NCBI RefSeq assembly: GCF_900659615.1
Contig: NZ_CAACUY010000018.1
Coordinates: forward strand, 1 to 64,000
Length of the DNA stretch: 64,000 bases
Direction of reading: 5' to 3'
From: Actinomadura fibrosa
GTDB lineage: Bacteria; Actinomycetota; Actinomycetes; Streptosporangiales; Streptosporangiaceae
In this document: in pieces, positions 53,792 to 62,881 of the stretch
Layout of the letters: every line of letters begins with the position of its first letter
Position numbering within the stretch: position 1 is the first letter of the stretch
Translations under genes and position numbers: made by a program
The notes under the pieces: model-generated
What the model was told of the DNA's origin: nothing
What the model saw: only the letters and a program-made list of their open reading frames with translations
The model's database searches: none

Positions 53792-53879
53792 GATCCCTCC
53801 AGCGGTGACAGGTTTCCCCTATCGCCCCGTCACGAATGCCACATTGACCAGCGGCGGGGCGGCGCGCACAATCTTAACT

Positions 53880-55013
53880 ATGTCTATAGGGAATATAGAA
53901 AACTCGGAGGCGGTGAAGTTCGCCTACTGGGTGCCGAACGTCAGCGGCGGCCTGGTCGTCAGCAAGATCGAGCAGCGCACGGACTGGGGATACGACTACA
54001 ACCGGAAGCTCGCCGTCCTCGCCGAGAACAACGGGTTCGAGTACGCGCTCAGCCAGGTCCGGTACATCGCGTCCTACGGTGCCGCCTACCAGCACGAGTC
54101 CACCGGCTTCAGCCTCGCGCTGCTGCTCGCCACCGAGCGGCTGAAGGTGATCGCGGCGATCCATCCGGGGCTGTGGCACCCGGGCGTGCTCGCCAAGTTC
54201 ATCGCGACCGCCGACCAGCTGTCCGGCGGACGGGCCGCGGTGAACGTCGTCAGCGGCTGGTTCAAGGACGAGTTCACCAAGCTCGGCGAGCCGTGGCTGG
54301 AGCACGACGAGCGGTACCGGCGCAGCGAGGAGTTCATCCGGGTCCTGCGCGAGATCTGGACGTCCGAGCACGCGGAGTTCGCCGGCGACTTCTACCGCCT
54401 GCACGACTTCGACCTGAAGCCGAAGCCCCTCGCGGGACCGGACCGCCCGCACCCCGAGATCTTCCAGGGCGGCAACTCCACCAGTGCGCGCCGGATGGCC
54501 GGACGGGTGTCCGACTGGTACTTCAGCAACGGCCGCGACTTCGACGGCGTCGCCGAGCAGATCGCCGACGTCGGAGCCGAGGCGGCCCTGCACGGACGGC
54601 GGGTGCGGTTCGGCCTCAACGGGTTCATGATCGCCCGCGACACCGAGGCCGAGGCCCGCGAGGTGCTGCGCGAGATCGTCGCCAAGGCCGACCGGGAGGC
54701 CGTGGAGGGCTTCGGCTCGGCCGTCAAGCAGGCCGGGCGGTCGACGTCCGACGGCAAGGGCATGTGGCAGGACTCCGAGTTCGCCGACCTCGTCCAGTAC
54801 AACGACGGCTTCCGCACCGGGCTGATCGGCACGCCCGAGCAGATCGCCGAGCGGATCGTCGCCTACAAGCGCCTCGGCGTGGACCTGTTCCTGCTCGGCT
54901 TCCTGCACTACCTGGAGGACGTCGAGTACTTCGGAAAGCGCGTCCTGCCGCTGGTCCGCGAGCTGGAGGCCGCCGACGCCGAGCGCGCGGAGCCGGCGCG
55001 GGCCGGTTCCTAG
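53880..55013 (+). CDS. sfnG: Dimethylsulfone monooxygenase-like flavoenzyme
   Basis: The roughly 377-residue protein belongs to the bacterial luciferase-like superfamily and shows the SfnG pattern FAYWVPNVSGGLVVSKIEQR, TDWGYDYNRKLAVLAENNGF, AAINVVSGWFKDEFTKLGEP-type FMN region and IFQGGNSTSARRMAGRVSDW. It would use FMNH2 and O2 to convert dimethyl sulfone to methanesulfinate. The reduced flavin would come from the last gene of the cluster. No good ribosome site precedes the ATG at 53880, which overlaps an inverted repeat. A GTG at 53913 behind GGAGG is an alternative. Confidence 0.85.
   Translation: MSIGNIENSEAVKFAYWVPNVSGGLVVSKIEQRTDWGYDYNRKLAVLAENNGFEYALSQVRYIASYGAAYQHESTGFSLALLLATERLKVIAAIHPGLWHPGVLAKFIATADQLSGGRAAVNVVSGWFKDEFTKLGEPWLEHDERYRRSEEFIRVLREIWTSEHAEFAGDFYRLHDFDLKPKPLAGPDRPHPEIFQGGNSTSARRMAGRVSDWYFSNGRDFDGVAEQIADVGAEAALHGRRVRFGLNGFMIARDTEAEAREVLREIVAKADREAVEGFGSAVKQAGRSTSDGKGMWQDSEFADLVQYNDGFRTGLIGTPEQIAERIVAYKRLGVDLFLLGFLHYLEDVEYFGKRVLPLVRELEAADAERAEPARAGS
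53883..53899. promoter_or_regulatory. T-N11-A inverted repeat, LysR-type site
   Basis: TCTATA-GGGAA-TATAGA is a perfect 6-bp inverted repeat with the T-N11-A spacing of LysR sites. It overlaps the first codons of the ATG-started sfnG frame, which favours either translation from the later GTG or repression by roadblock. Confidence 0.5.
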
Positions 55014-55029
55014 CGGGGCCGGGCTCCCG

Positions 55030-55125
55030 ATGCGCCTCGTCCGCCGACGCCACATCGACCTGCTGAGGACGTGCAGTGCGCTGTGTCGTGGCCGTGCGTC
55101 CACGACCAGTCCGCAACCCCTCTGA
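55030..55125 (+). CDS. Leader peptide before the sulfur-use flavoenzyme genes
   Basis: A 31-codon frame encodes MRLVRRRHIDLL, then RTCSALCRGRAS. It matches the pattern R-R-R-H-I/V-D-L plus a Ser/Cys-rich stretch seen in short leader peptides upstream of sulfur-assimilation genes in actinomycetes. Its two Cys codons sit mid-frame. Its stop overlaps the GAGGAGA ribosome site of the DszC-like gene 15 bases before the next start. Ribosome stalling at the Cys codons when cysteine is scarce could therefore change access to that site. The frame is shorter than usual gene callers report. Confidence 0.7.
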   Translation: MRLVRRRHIDLLRTCSALCRGRASTTSPQPL

Positions 55126-55139
55126 GGAGAGAAACCAGC

Positions 55140-56351
55140 ATGTCGATCGCCACCACCGCCAAGAAGACGGACCGCGAGGAGCGCTTCGCCGCCGCCCTGG
55201 AGCGCGCCGACCTCGTCGCCGCCGAGCTGCGCGCCACCGCCGCCGAGCGCGACCGCGCCGGCCGGACGCCGCGCGCCGAGGTCGAGCTGCTGCGCTCGCA
55301 CGACCTCCTCCAGGTCCAGGAGCCCGTCGAGTACGGCGGCGACGGACTCAGCTACGCGCAGGCGGCGCAGATCACCCGCCGGATCGCGCGCGGCGACACG
55401 TCCATCGCCCACCTCATCGGCTACCACTACGCGCAGACCCGCATCGCGCCGCTGTTCGGGACGCCCGAGCAGGCCGACGCCCTCTCCCGCCGCAACGGCG
55501 AGGAGAAGCTGTTCTGGGGCGGGGTGCAGAACCCGCGCGGCGGATCGGACCTCGTCCTGACCCGCGACGGGGACGGCTTCCGCCTCGACGGGCGCCGCTC
55601 GTTCGCCTCCGGCGCGAGCCTCGGCGACCACCTGTCGGTCACCGCGTCCTACGAGGGCGAGCTGGTGTTCGTCTCGCTGCCCGGCGGGCGCGAGGGGTTC
55701 CGCGCCCTCGGCGACTGGGACAACATCGGCCAGCGCCTCACCGACTCCGGCGGCGTCGAGTTCGACGGCGCCCGCGTCGAGCGCTCGGAGATCCTCGGCC
55801 CCGACCCGCTCACCGGACGGACGCTCACCCCCTACCAGACGCTCGTCACGCCCCACTGGCAGCTCGCGTTCGTCAACTTCTACATCGGGACGGCCGAGGG
55901 CGCGTTCGAGGAGGCCCTCGACTGGACGCGCCTGCACGCGGCGCCGTGGGAGACCTCGGGCGTCGACGCCGCCACCGACGACCTGTACATCCTCCAGACC
56001 GTGGGCGAGCTGCGGAGCGAGATCCGCGCCGCCGCCCTGCTCGCCGACCGGGCCGGGGACGCCCTCCAGACGGCGCTGGACACCGGCCCGTCCCTCACCG
56101 AGGAGCAGCGCGCCGAGGCGGCCATCGCCATCTACGAGGCGAAGTACCTGACCACGAAGGTCGCGCTGGCGGCGGCGTCGCGGCTGTTCGAGATCCAGGG
56201 CGCGCGGGCGACGACCAGCGCCTACGGCTTCGACCGGCACTGGCGCAACCTGCGCACCCACACCGTCCACGACCCGGTCGCCTACAAGGCGCGCGAGGTC
56301 GGGGACTGGGCCCTGAACCGGCGCGCCCCGCAGTTCTCGCTCTACCGCTGA
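55140..56351 (+). CDS. DszC-like acyl-CoA-dehydrogenase-fold monooxygenase
   Basis: The 403-residue protein has the acyl-CoA dehydrogenase fold: an N-terminal helical domain (LQVQEPVEYGGDGLSYAQAA), a beta domain (FWGGVQNPRGGSDLVLTRDG) and a C-terminal bundle (RLFEIQGARATTSAYGFDRH, WRNLRTHTVHDPVAYKAREV). The WRNLRTHTVHDP motif and the lack of a catalytic Glu before the bundle place it with DszC/SfnC-type flavin monooxygenases that oxidise sulfides or sulfones rather than acyl-CoA. It probably uses the FMNH2 made by the operon's reductase. Confidence 0.85.
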   Translation: MSIATTAKKTDREERFAAALERADLVAAELRATAAERDRAGRTPRAEVELLRSHDLLQVQEPVEYGGDGLSYAQAAQITRRIARGDTSIAHLIGYHYAQTRIAPLFGTPEQADALSRRNGEEKLFWGGVQNPRGGSDLVLTRDGDGFRLDGRRSFASGASLGDHLSVTASYEGELVFVSLPGGREGFRALGDWDNIGQRLTDSGGVEFDGARVERSEILGPDPLTGRTLTPYQTLVTPHWQLAFVNFYIGTAEGAFEEALDWTRLHAAPWETSGVDAATDDLYILQTVGELRSEIRAAALLADRAGDALQTALDTGPSLTEEQRAEAAIAIYEAKYLTTKVALAAASRLFEIQGARATTSAYGFDRHWRNLRTHTVHDPVAYKAREVGDWALNRRAPQFSLYR

Positions 56352-56416
56352 TCCGGCTCCGGTCCCGTGGCGGTCCTCCTCCGCCGCCGCGGGACCGATC
56401 CGGCGAAGGGAGACCC

Positions 56417-57613
56417 ATGACGATCCGCTCCGGCGACGAGGCCGTGGAGGCCGCGCGCAAGCTCGCCGCCGCGTTCGCCCCGCAGGCCGGCGACCGCGAC
56501 CGCGAACGGCGCCCGCCCGCCGCCGAGGTCGCCGAGCTCTCGGCGTCCGGGCTGCTCGGCAGCACCGTCCCGAAGCGGTTCGGCGGCCCGGAGGTGAGCG
56601 TGGCGGTCCTGGCCGAGGTGTTCCGGATCCTCGCCACCGCCGACGCCAGCCTCGCCCAGATCCCGCACAGCCACTTCGTGTTCCTGGACGCGCTGCGCCG
56701 CCAGGGCACGGAAGAGCAGCAGAGGCGGTACTTCACCGAGGCGCTCCACGGCGCGCGGTTCGCGAACGCCCAGTCCGAACGGGGCGGACGCACGGTCACC
56801 GACGACGCCACGACCCTGCGGCGAACCGGCGACGGCGGGTACGTGCTGGACGGCGAGAAGTTCTACAGCACCGGCGCCCTCTTCGCCGACCTGCTCGTCG
56901 TCCGCGCCGTCCTCGCCGACGAACCCGCGGGCGGCAACGGCGCCGCGCCGAAGGCCCTGGCCTACATCCGCCGCGACACTCCGGGCGTCACGGTCGAGGA
57001 CGACTGGGACGGCATGGGCCAGCGCACCACCGCGAGCGGCACCGTCCGGCTCACCGGCGTGCGCGTGGACGCCACCGAGGTCGTCCCGTACACCTCCCTG
57101 TTCGACGGCCCGACGACCTACGGCGCCCGCGCCCAGATCCTCCACGCGGCACTGGACGCGGGCATCGCCCGCGGTGCGCTGAACGCCGCGGTCACCGCCG
57201 TGACGAAAGCGCGGCCGTGGTTCGAGAGCGGCGCCGACACCGCGGCCGGGGACCCCCTGGTCGTCCAGCAGGCCGGAGAACTGGAGATCACCGTCCGGGG
57301 CGCGGAGGCGCTCCTCCGCGAGGCCGCCGGCGCGATCGACGCCGCCGAACGCGAGCCCACCGCCGACACGACCGCGCGGGCGTCGGTGGCGACGGCCGTG
57401 GCGAAGGTCGCCGCGGCCCGCGCCGCGCTGGAGGCGTCGTCCGCGCTGTTCGAGCTGGGCGGGACGCGCTCGGCGGCCGACTCGCTCAACCTGTCCCGCC
57501 ACTGGCGCGACGCCCGCACGCACACCCTCCACGACCCGGCCCGCTGGAAGGTACAGCACGTCGGCCGCTGGCTGCTGTCCGGCACCCCGCCCCCGCGCCA
57601 CGGCCAGCTCTGA
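56417..57613 (+). CDS. sfnB: SfnB-like sulfur-acquisition oxidoreductase
   Basis: The 398-residue protein shares the same fold as its neighbour. Its elements are closest to the SfnB family: LLGSTVPKRFGGPEVSVAVL, ASLAQIPHSHFVFLDALRRQ, RFANAQSERGGRTVTDDATT, VLDGEKFYSTGALFADLLVV, and HWRDARTHTLHDPARWKVQH. SfnB homologues are induced with dimethylsulfone use, though their exact reaction is not settled. AGGGAGACCC provides the ribosome site. It lies 65 bases after the DszC-like gene. Confidence 0.83.
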   Translation: MTIRSGDEAVEAARKLAAAFAPQAGDRDRERRPPAAEVAELSASGLLGSTVPKRFGGPEVSVAVLAEVFRILATADASLAQIPHSHFVFLDALRRQGTEEQQRRYFTEALHGARFANAQSERGGRTVTDDATTLRRTGDGGYVLDGEKFYSTGALFADLLVVRAVLADEPAGGNGAAPKALAYIRRDTPGVTVEDDWDGMGQRTTASGTVRLTGVRVDATEVVPYTSLFDGPTTYGARAQILHAALDAGIARGALNAAVTAVTKARPWFESGADTAAGDPLVVQQAGELEITVRGAEALLREAAGAIDAAEREPTADTTARASVATAVAKVAAARAALEASSALFELGGTRSAADSLNLSRHWRDARTHTLHDPARWKVQHVGRWLLSGTPPPRHGQL

Positions 57614-57643
57614 GCCCCGCCCCGGCACAAGGAAAGAGACATC

Positions 57644-58816
57644 GTGACCCTGACGTTGCACTGGTTCCTGCCCACCTACGGAGACTCGCGCTACATCGTG
57701 GGAGGCGGCCACGGGCAGCTCGCCGGCGCGGCGGCCGGCGACCGCCGCGCGTCGATCGGCTACCTGTCGTCGATCGTCCGCGCCGCCGAGGAGTTCGGCT
57801 TCACCGGCGCGCTCACCCCCACCGGCGCCTGGTGCGAGGACGCCTGGCTGACCACGGCGATGCTGGCGCGCGAGTCGGAGCGGCTGGCGTTCCTGGTGGC
57901 GTTCCGTCCCGGGCTGATCAGTCCCACGCTCGCCGCGCAGATGGCCGCCACGTTCTCCGCGCACGCCCCCGGACGGCTCCTGCTCAACGTCGTCACCGGC
58001 GGCGAGGCCCACGAGCAGCGCGCCTACGGCGACCACCTCTCCAAGGACGAGCGGTACGCGCGCTGCGACGAGTTCCTGTCGGTCGTGCGGCGGCTGTGGA
58101 GCGGCGAGACGGTCACCCACCGCGGCACCCACCTCGACATCGACGCCGCGAGCCTCCCGACCGTCCCCGACCCGGTACCGCCGCTCTACTTCGGCGGCTC
58201 CTCCCCGGCGGCGGGCCCCGTCGCCGCCGAGCACGCCGACGTCTACCTGACCTGGGGCGAACCGGCCGACGCGGTCGCCGCCAAGATCGACTGGATCCGG
58301 GGGCTGGCCGCCGAGCGGGGCCGCAAGCCGCGCTTCGGCATACGGCTCCACGTCATCTCCCGCGACACGTCCGAAGAGGCATGGAGCCAGGCGGGACGCC
58401 TCGTCGAAGCGCTCGGCGAGGACACCGTCGCCGGTGCGCAGGCCAGCCTCGCCCGCAGCGAGTCCACCGGCCAGCGGCGCATGCGCGAGCTCCACGAGGC
58501 CAGCCGCGCCGACGGCACATGGCGCGACCCCCACGCGCTGGAGGTGGCGCCGAACCTGTGGGCCGGAGTCGGCCTCGTCCGCGGCGGCGCCGGGACGGCC
58601 CTCGTCGGCTCGCACGCCGAGGTCGCCGACCGCATCGCCGAGTACGCCGAGATCGGCATCGACGAGTTCGTCCTCTCCGGCTACCCCCACCTGGAGGAGC
58701 TGTACTGGTTCGGGGAAGGAGTGCTCCCGCGGCTCGTCCAGCGCGGCCTCTTCCACGACACCCGCGCCACCGTCGCCGGACACAACGCCTTCCTCCCCAA
58801 GGAGACCTCGGCATGA
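57644..58816 (+). CDS. ssuD: FMNH2-dependent alkanesulfonate monooxygenase-like protein
   Basis: The 390-residue luciferase-like protein starts at a GTG after AAGGAAAGAGAC. SsuD-type elements are LHWFLPTYGDSRYIVGGGHG (the flexible N-terminal region), EFGFTGALTPTGAWCEDAWL, FLVAFRPGLISPTLAAQMAA, RLLLNVVTGGEAHEQRAYGD and YFGGSSPAAGPVAAEHADVY. It should cleave alkanesulfonates (perhaps methanesulfonate, an MsuD role) to sulfite and aldehyde. Its stop overlaps the reductase start in an ATGA, so the two-component pair is translated together. Confidence 0.85.
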   Translation: MTLTLHWFLPTYGDSRYIVGGGHGQLAGAAAGDRRASIGYLSSIVRAAEEFGFTGALTPTGAWCEDAWLTTAMLARESERLAFLVAFRPGLISPTLAAQMAATFSAHAPGRLLLNVVTGGEAHEQRAYGDHLSKDERYARCDEFLSVVRRLWSGETVTHRGTHLDIDAASLPTVPDPVPPLYFGGSSPAAGPVAAEHADVYLTWGEPADAVAAKIDWIRGLAAERGRKPRFGIRLHVISRDTSEEAWSQAGRLVEALGEDTVAGAQASLARSESTGQRRMRELHEASRADGTWRDPHALEVAPNLWAGVGLVRGGAGTALVGSHAEVADRIAEYAEIGIDEFVLSGYPHLEELYWFGEGVLPRLVQRGLFHDTRATVAGHNAFLPKETSA

Positions 58817-59286
58817 CCAAGGTCGGACTCGACCTGCGCCGCGTCTACGGCGCCTACCCGACGGGCGTCGCCGTGGTCGCGGGCCTCGTGGACGGACGCC
58901 CGTCCGGCATCGCTGCCAGCTCGTTCGTTCCCGTGTCCCTGGACCCGCCGCTGGTCTCCGTCTGCGTCGCGCACACCTCGACGACCTGGCCGCTGCTGCG
59001 CGACCTGCCCCGCATCGGCATCAGCGTCCTCGGCGCCCACCAGGAGCACGCGGGACGGCGAATCGGCTCCCGCGCACCCGACCGGTTCGCCGGGATCGAC
59101 TGGCGCGCCACCCCGGACGGCTCCGTCCTCCTCGACGGCGCCACGGCCTGGTACGACTGCTCGATCGAGCAGCAGTTCCGCTCCGGCGACCACGACATCG
59201 TGGTCTTCCGCGTCCACGACCTGGACGCCGCCACCGAGATCCCCCCACTCGTCTTCCACAAAAGCACCTTCCGCCGCCTCACCTGA
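58813..59286 (+). CDS. Flavin reductase (FMN reductase domain)
   Basis: The 157-residue protein fits the short flavin reductase family of two-component monooxygenases (YGAYPTGVAVVAGLVDGRPS, IAASSFVPVSLDPPLVSVCV, ISVLGAHQEHAGRRIGSRAP, GDHDIVVFRVHDLD). It would supply FMNH2 to the SfnG, DszC-like and SsuD-like enzymes. The four-base overlap with the ssuD-like gene supports coupled synthesis. Confidence 0.87.
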   Translation: MTKVGLDLRRVYGAYPTGVAVVAGLVDGRPSGIAASSFVPVSLDPPLVSVCVAHTSTTWPLLRDLPRIGISVLGAHQEHAGRRIGSRAPDRFAGIDWRATPDGSVLLDGATAWYDCSIEQQFRSGDHDIVVFRVHDLDAATEIPPLVFHKSTFRRLT

Positions 59287-59324
59287 AATCCCACTCACGT
59301 CGCCGGACGACTCGGGCGTGGCCG

Positions 59325-59732
59325 CTACCGCTCCGCCATCCAGGCGGCGATCGACCGGCGATAGCCATCAGGCAAGCGGAGCCCGGACAGCTCATCGAGG
59401 GTGAACAGGCCGATCTGCTTGTGCTCATGGCTGACGAGTGGGACGACCTCGGGAGTCAGGACGGTGCAGCCGTAGGTGACGATGACGACGCGTCGGTCGG
59501 AATCAGGAAGCGGTTGGTAGATCCACACATCCAGCAGCCGCTGCGCCCTGACCTGCCAGCCGGTCTCTTCGTCGAGCTCGCGTTCCACCGCGGCCTCGGG
59601 ACTGGCGTCGCCGGCCTCCAAACGGCCGCCGGGCAGTTCCCACTCGTCGCGCTCATTCTTCAGCAGCACGACCCGGCCATCCGCCGCAGCAACGCCCTTC
59701 ACCGAAACGGGCCAGGTCGGGGGCGTCCGCAT
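59325..59732 (-). CDS. NUDIX hydrolase
   Basis: The 135-residue protein has a full NUDIX box: GGRLEAGDASPEAAVEREL followed by DEETGW, matching GX5EX7REUXEEXGU, in a standard beta-sandwich (KGVAAADGRVVLLKNERDEW). The substrate is unknown. House-cleaning of oxidised nucleotides or a sugar-nucleotide is typical. It converges on the flavin reductase gene with a 38-base gap and no visible hairpin. Confidence 0.85.
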   Translation of the reverse strand: MRTPPTWPVSVKGVAAADGRVVLLKNERDEWELPGGRLEAGDASPEAAVERELDEETGWQVRAQRLLDVWIYQPLPDSDRRVVIVTYGCTVLTPEVVPLVSHEHKQIGLFTLDELSGLRLPDGYRRSIAAWMAER

Positions 59733-59930
59733 GAGGGGAATCTAACAGGCGAACCGTCCCCCGCTGCCTGGGCGACGACAGCTCGCGTGACATCGCACAG
59801 CCGCCGTCAGTGGAGGCGCGCGAAGACCAAATCGCCGTCTCGTTAAGCGGGACTGCCATTTCGGTCAACATAGTCAAGGGCGAGGCGGGTCCTGCCGGTC
59901 ACAGGCGCCCGCCTTCGGTACTCATGCAGG

Positions 59931-60530
59931 ATGGTGAATGACCCGCTTCTGGCATCCCGCAACCACACCCCGCCTAAGTCCGATGGGCCATGGCGAGTCA
60001 AACCCCGCCACAGACACCGCCGGCCGCCCTCCCGCGCACAGAAGTGGACGACTCGCACCATCGCAGGCGCGCTCGTTGCCACGGGCGTACTGGCGGCGTT
60101 CCAACTCGGCAGGTGGTCGACTCCCACCGAGCGCATCACCCCGACCGCCGCCAAGGCATGGGCGCCGAACGCGGCCACACGAGGCTCGGCACCGCCCAGG
60201 GTGCCGGCTGCACCTGGGCGAGAGTCCTCTGAACAGCGACGACCGCACCGCAAGCATGCTCCTCGTCCGCCGGAGAGTGTCTCAGCACCGGAACCGCCAC
60301 GAGCCAGCACCGCCAACCAGCGCCCCTGGAAGCCGCTCCTGTATCCAACGAGGCTGCGGCATCGGGCTCACACGGTCCGCCACAGCGTTCCGCACGCCCA
60401 CCCGCACAGGCCCAAGCCGCGGCGCCGAGGCTCGACGTGGATCGGCAGAGAGTGCCGTCGCCGACTCCCCCACGACACCATCACCCAGGCCACCTGCTAC
60501 ACAGCCCTCCACCAGTTCTTCGCCCAGTAA
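59931..60530 (+). CDS. Small single-pass membrane protein, unknown
   Basis: The roughly 199-residue frame has a basic N-terminus, one membrane helix (TTRTIAGALVATGVLAAFQL), a low-complexity Pro/Arg/Ala-rich stretch, and a C-terminal segment with two Cys (GRECRRRLPHDTITQATCYT). The layout (anchor plus disordered linker plus small Cys motif) is common in actinomycete surface proteins. Composition bias makes the low-complexity part uncertain. I see no family. Confidence 0.5.
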   Translation: MVNDPLLASRNHTPPKSDGPWRVKPRHRHRRPPSRAQKWTTRTIAGALVATGVLAAFQLGRWSTPTERITPTAAKAWAPNAATRGSAPPRVPAAPGRESSEQRRPHRKHAPRPPESVSAPEPPRASTANQRPWKPLLYPTRLRHRAHTVRHSVPHAHPHRPKPRRRGSTWIGRECRRRLPHDTITQATCYTALHQFFAQ

Positions 60531-60595
60531 CGATCACACCGCCTACGGGTCTGCCGGCAACTGGGGCGCCGGTAGCTTTTTGGTTGTGCGGCCGG

Positions 60596-61765
60596 TTACG
60601 GGGTGAGGACCACCTTGTTGCAGTCGTCCTGTTTGTGTTTGAAGAGTTCGAATGCGCGCGGGGCTTCGCTGAGCGGCATTCGGTGCGAGATGACGAAGCT
60701 CGGGTCGATCTCGCCCGCGCGGATCCGGTCCAGCAGCGGCTCCGTGTAGCGGTGCACGTGGCACTGGCCCGCGCGGATGGTCAGGGACCGGTTCATGACG
60801 GTGCCCATCGGGAACTTGTCCACGAAGCCGCCGTAGACGCCGATGACGGACACCACGCCGCCGTTGCGGCAGGCCATGATGGCCTCGCGCAGCGCGTAGG
60901 GGCGCTCGGTCTCCATCCGGGTGGCCTGCTTGCCGCGGTCGTAGGCGTACATGGCCGGCGTCGGGTGGTGGGCCTCCATGCCGACGGCGTCGATGCAGGC
61001 GTCGGGGCCGCGTCCGCCGGTCATGTCGCGCAGCGCGTCGAGCACGTTCACCTCCTCGTAGTCGAGGACCTCGGCGCCGGTCCGCCGGGCCACCCTGAGC
61101 CGGTACGGGAACCGGTCGATGACGATGACCCGGTCCGCGCCGAGCAGGAACGCGCTGGCCGCGGCGAGCTGCCCGACCGGCCCCGCGCCCCAGATCGCGA
61201 TCGTCTGGCCCGGCCTGATGTCGCACATCTCCGCGCCCATGAAGCCCGTGGGGAAGATGTCCGACAGGAACAGCACCTTCTCGTCCGGCAGGTCGTCCTC
61301 GATCTTGATGGGACCGACGTCGGCGAACGGGACGCGCACGTACTCGGCCTGCCCGCCGGCGTAGCCGCCCAGCATGTGGGAGTAGCCGAAGATCCCGGCG
61401 GGCGAGTGGCCCATCAGCTTCTCGGCCATCCCGGCGTTCGGGTTGGAGTTCTCGCACACGGAGTAGAGGCCGTCCTCGCAGGCGAAGCAGGCGCCGCAGG
61501 CGATCGGGAACGGCACCACGACCCGGTCGCCGGGGCGCAGGTCGCGCACGCCGGGGCCGACCTCGACGACCTCGCCCATGAACTCGTGGCCGAGCACGTC
61601 GCCCTTCTCGACGGTCGGGATGTAGCCGTCCACGAGATGCAGGTCGGAGCCGCAGACGGCGGTCGAGGTGACGCGGACGATCGCGTCGCGCGCGTTGAGG
61701 ATCCGCGGGTCCGGGACGTCGCGGACCTCCACGTGGTTGCGGCCCGCCCAGACGTTGGCCTTCAT
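60596..61765 (-). CDS. Zinc-dependent alcohol dehydrogenase
   Basis: The 389-residue protein has [14 protein letters not shown] and [12 protein letters not shown] (catalytic zinc), [15 protein letters not shown] (structural zinc lobe) and [14 protein letters not shown] (NAD site). The element [20 protein letters not shown] relates it to the glutathione-independent formaldehyde dehydrogenase-like group, as with the gene at 48.8-49.9 kb, though the two differ clearly. Its ATG overlaps the stop of the SRPBCC gene in an ATGA. Confidence 0.87.
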   Translation of the reverse strand: MKANVWAGRNHVEVRDVPDPRILNARDAIVRVTSTAVCGSDLHLVDGYIPTVEKGDVLGHEFMGEVVEVGPGVRDLRPGDRVVVPFPIACGACFACEDGLYSVCENSNPNAGMAEKLMGHSPAGIFGYSHMLGGYAGGQAEYVRVPFADVGPIKIEDDLPDEKVLFLSDIFPTGFMGAEMCDIRPGQTIAIWGAGPVGQLAAASAFLLGADRVIVIDRFPYRLRVARRTGAEVLDYEEVNVLDALRDMTGGRGPDACIDAVGMEAHHPTPAMYAYDRGKQATRMETERPYALREAIMACRNGGVVSVIGVYGGFVDKFPMGTVMNRSLTIRAGQCHVHRYTEPLLDRIRAGEIDPSFVISHRMPLSEAPRAFELFKHKQDDCNKVVLTP

Positions 61766-62655
61766 GTCCGTCCTCCGATCGGCTGTGCGGGATGCTGGTG
61801 GAGCTGGCGCAGGGCGCGGTGGCCCTCGGGGCTGCCCTCGGAGCGGACCACCTCGCCGGTCTCCATGACCTGCTTGAAGCGGCGCAGGTCGTCCCGGACC
61901 TGCTGCTCGGGGTGCTCGCCGAACATCCGGGCGACGGCGGCGGCGAGCCTGCGCCCGCGCATGCCGAACTCCAGCGAGACGTCCACGACGGTGCCGCGCC
62001 CGCCGGGCCCGTCGGTGAAGCCGACCAGGCCGGCGGTGGAGACGCCCTTGCCGGGCACGGACCGCCAGGCGATGAGGTCGCCGGCCCGCTCGTCGATGAT
62101 CTCGGCCTCCCATTCGAGGTCGACCATCGGGCCCTTCGCCCTCCAGTGGGAGCGGCGCCGGTCGAGGGAGCGCACCGTGTCCAGGTGGACCATGAACGAG
62201 GGCAGGTTCTCCAGCTCCCGCCAGAACAGGTAGACCTCCTCGCGCGGCCTGTTGACGGTGATGGAGGCGCGCATCTGGAGCGGGCCCTTGGCCTTGGCGG
62301 TGCCGCGCCGGGCGCAGGCGGCGTCGAGGACGGTGAGCCCGGCGACCGCGCCGAGGGCGGTCAGCGCGCGGGTGCGCCGGGCGCCCGTGCGGTTGGCCGC
62401 GGCCCTGCCGAGGACGCCGAGGTCCATCGCGTCGCCGGCGACCCTCGTCCACGCCCACGGTGCCGGGTTCTTGGCGCCGAGCAGCAGGGCGGCGTGCAGG
62501 AGCTCGCGCCCGCCGACGAGCCTGGCGACGGTCGTGGCCTCGGGCGCGTCATCGACGCCGCACAGGCCGGTCACGGCCCTGGGCGCCGCCAGTTGCGCCG
62601 TGCCCAGCGCGAGGCTGGTCCAGCCGAGCGCACGGGCGAGTCTGTCGGTCATCAT
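61762..62655 (-). CDS. SRPBCC (START-like) family protein with N-terminal membrane part
   Basis: The 297-residue protein begins with hydrophobic segments ([40 protein letters not shown]). The C-terminal 180 residues form a polyketide-cyclase/START-like fold ([60 protein letters not shown]). This combination occurs next to zinc alcohol dehydrogenases in several actinomycetes. A lipid- or polyketide-binding role is plausible but unproven. MM at 62655 starts it. Confidence 0.8.
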   Translation of the reverse strand: MMTDRLARALGWTSLALGTAQLAAPRAVTGLCGVDDAPEATTVARLVGGRELLHAALLLGAKNPAPWAWTRVAGDAMDLGVLGRAAANRTGARRTRALTALGAVAGLTVLDAACARRGTAKAKGPLQMRASITVNRPREEVYLFWRELENLPSFMVHLDTVRSLDRRRSHWRAKGPMVDLEWEAEIIDERAGDLIAWRSVPGKGVSTAGLVGFTDGPGGRGTVVDVSLEFGMRGRRLAAAVARMFGEHPEQQVRDDLRRFKQVMETGEVVRSEGSPEGHRALRQLHQHPAQPIGGRT

Positions 62656-62881
62656 GCGTCCTAACACAGGTTGCGGTGGCGTGTGCGTACGCCGCAGGCG
62701 GCCCCCGGTCTGCTGACGCCCCCCGCGTCCCCCCTCCCTTGCCCCTGACAGGACTGATGACACCCGCGGTTCCGGCTGCGAAAGCGCAGGTCGCTGGGAC
62801 GCCCGGCCTTCCCTCGTTCGTCTTTGCCGAAGCTTGGGGCGCTGCGTGTCCGGCTGTCGGCGAGGAGCGGCGTCCGGCTGA

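Noticed and set aside
53874..58783. Two minus-strand frames of about 800 residues opposite the sulfur operon
   Set aside because: They are antisense shadows of sfnG and the flavoenzyme genes, which have clear family motifs and ribosome sites.
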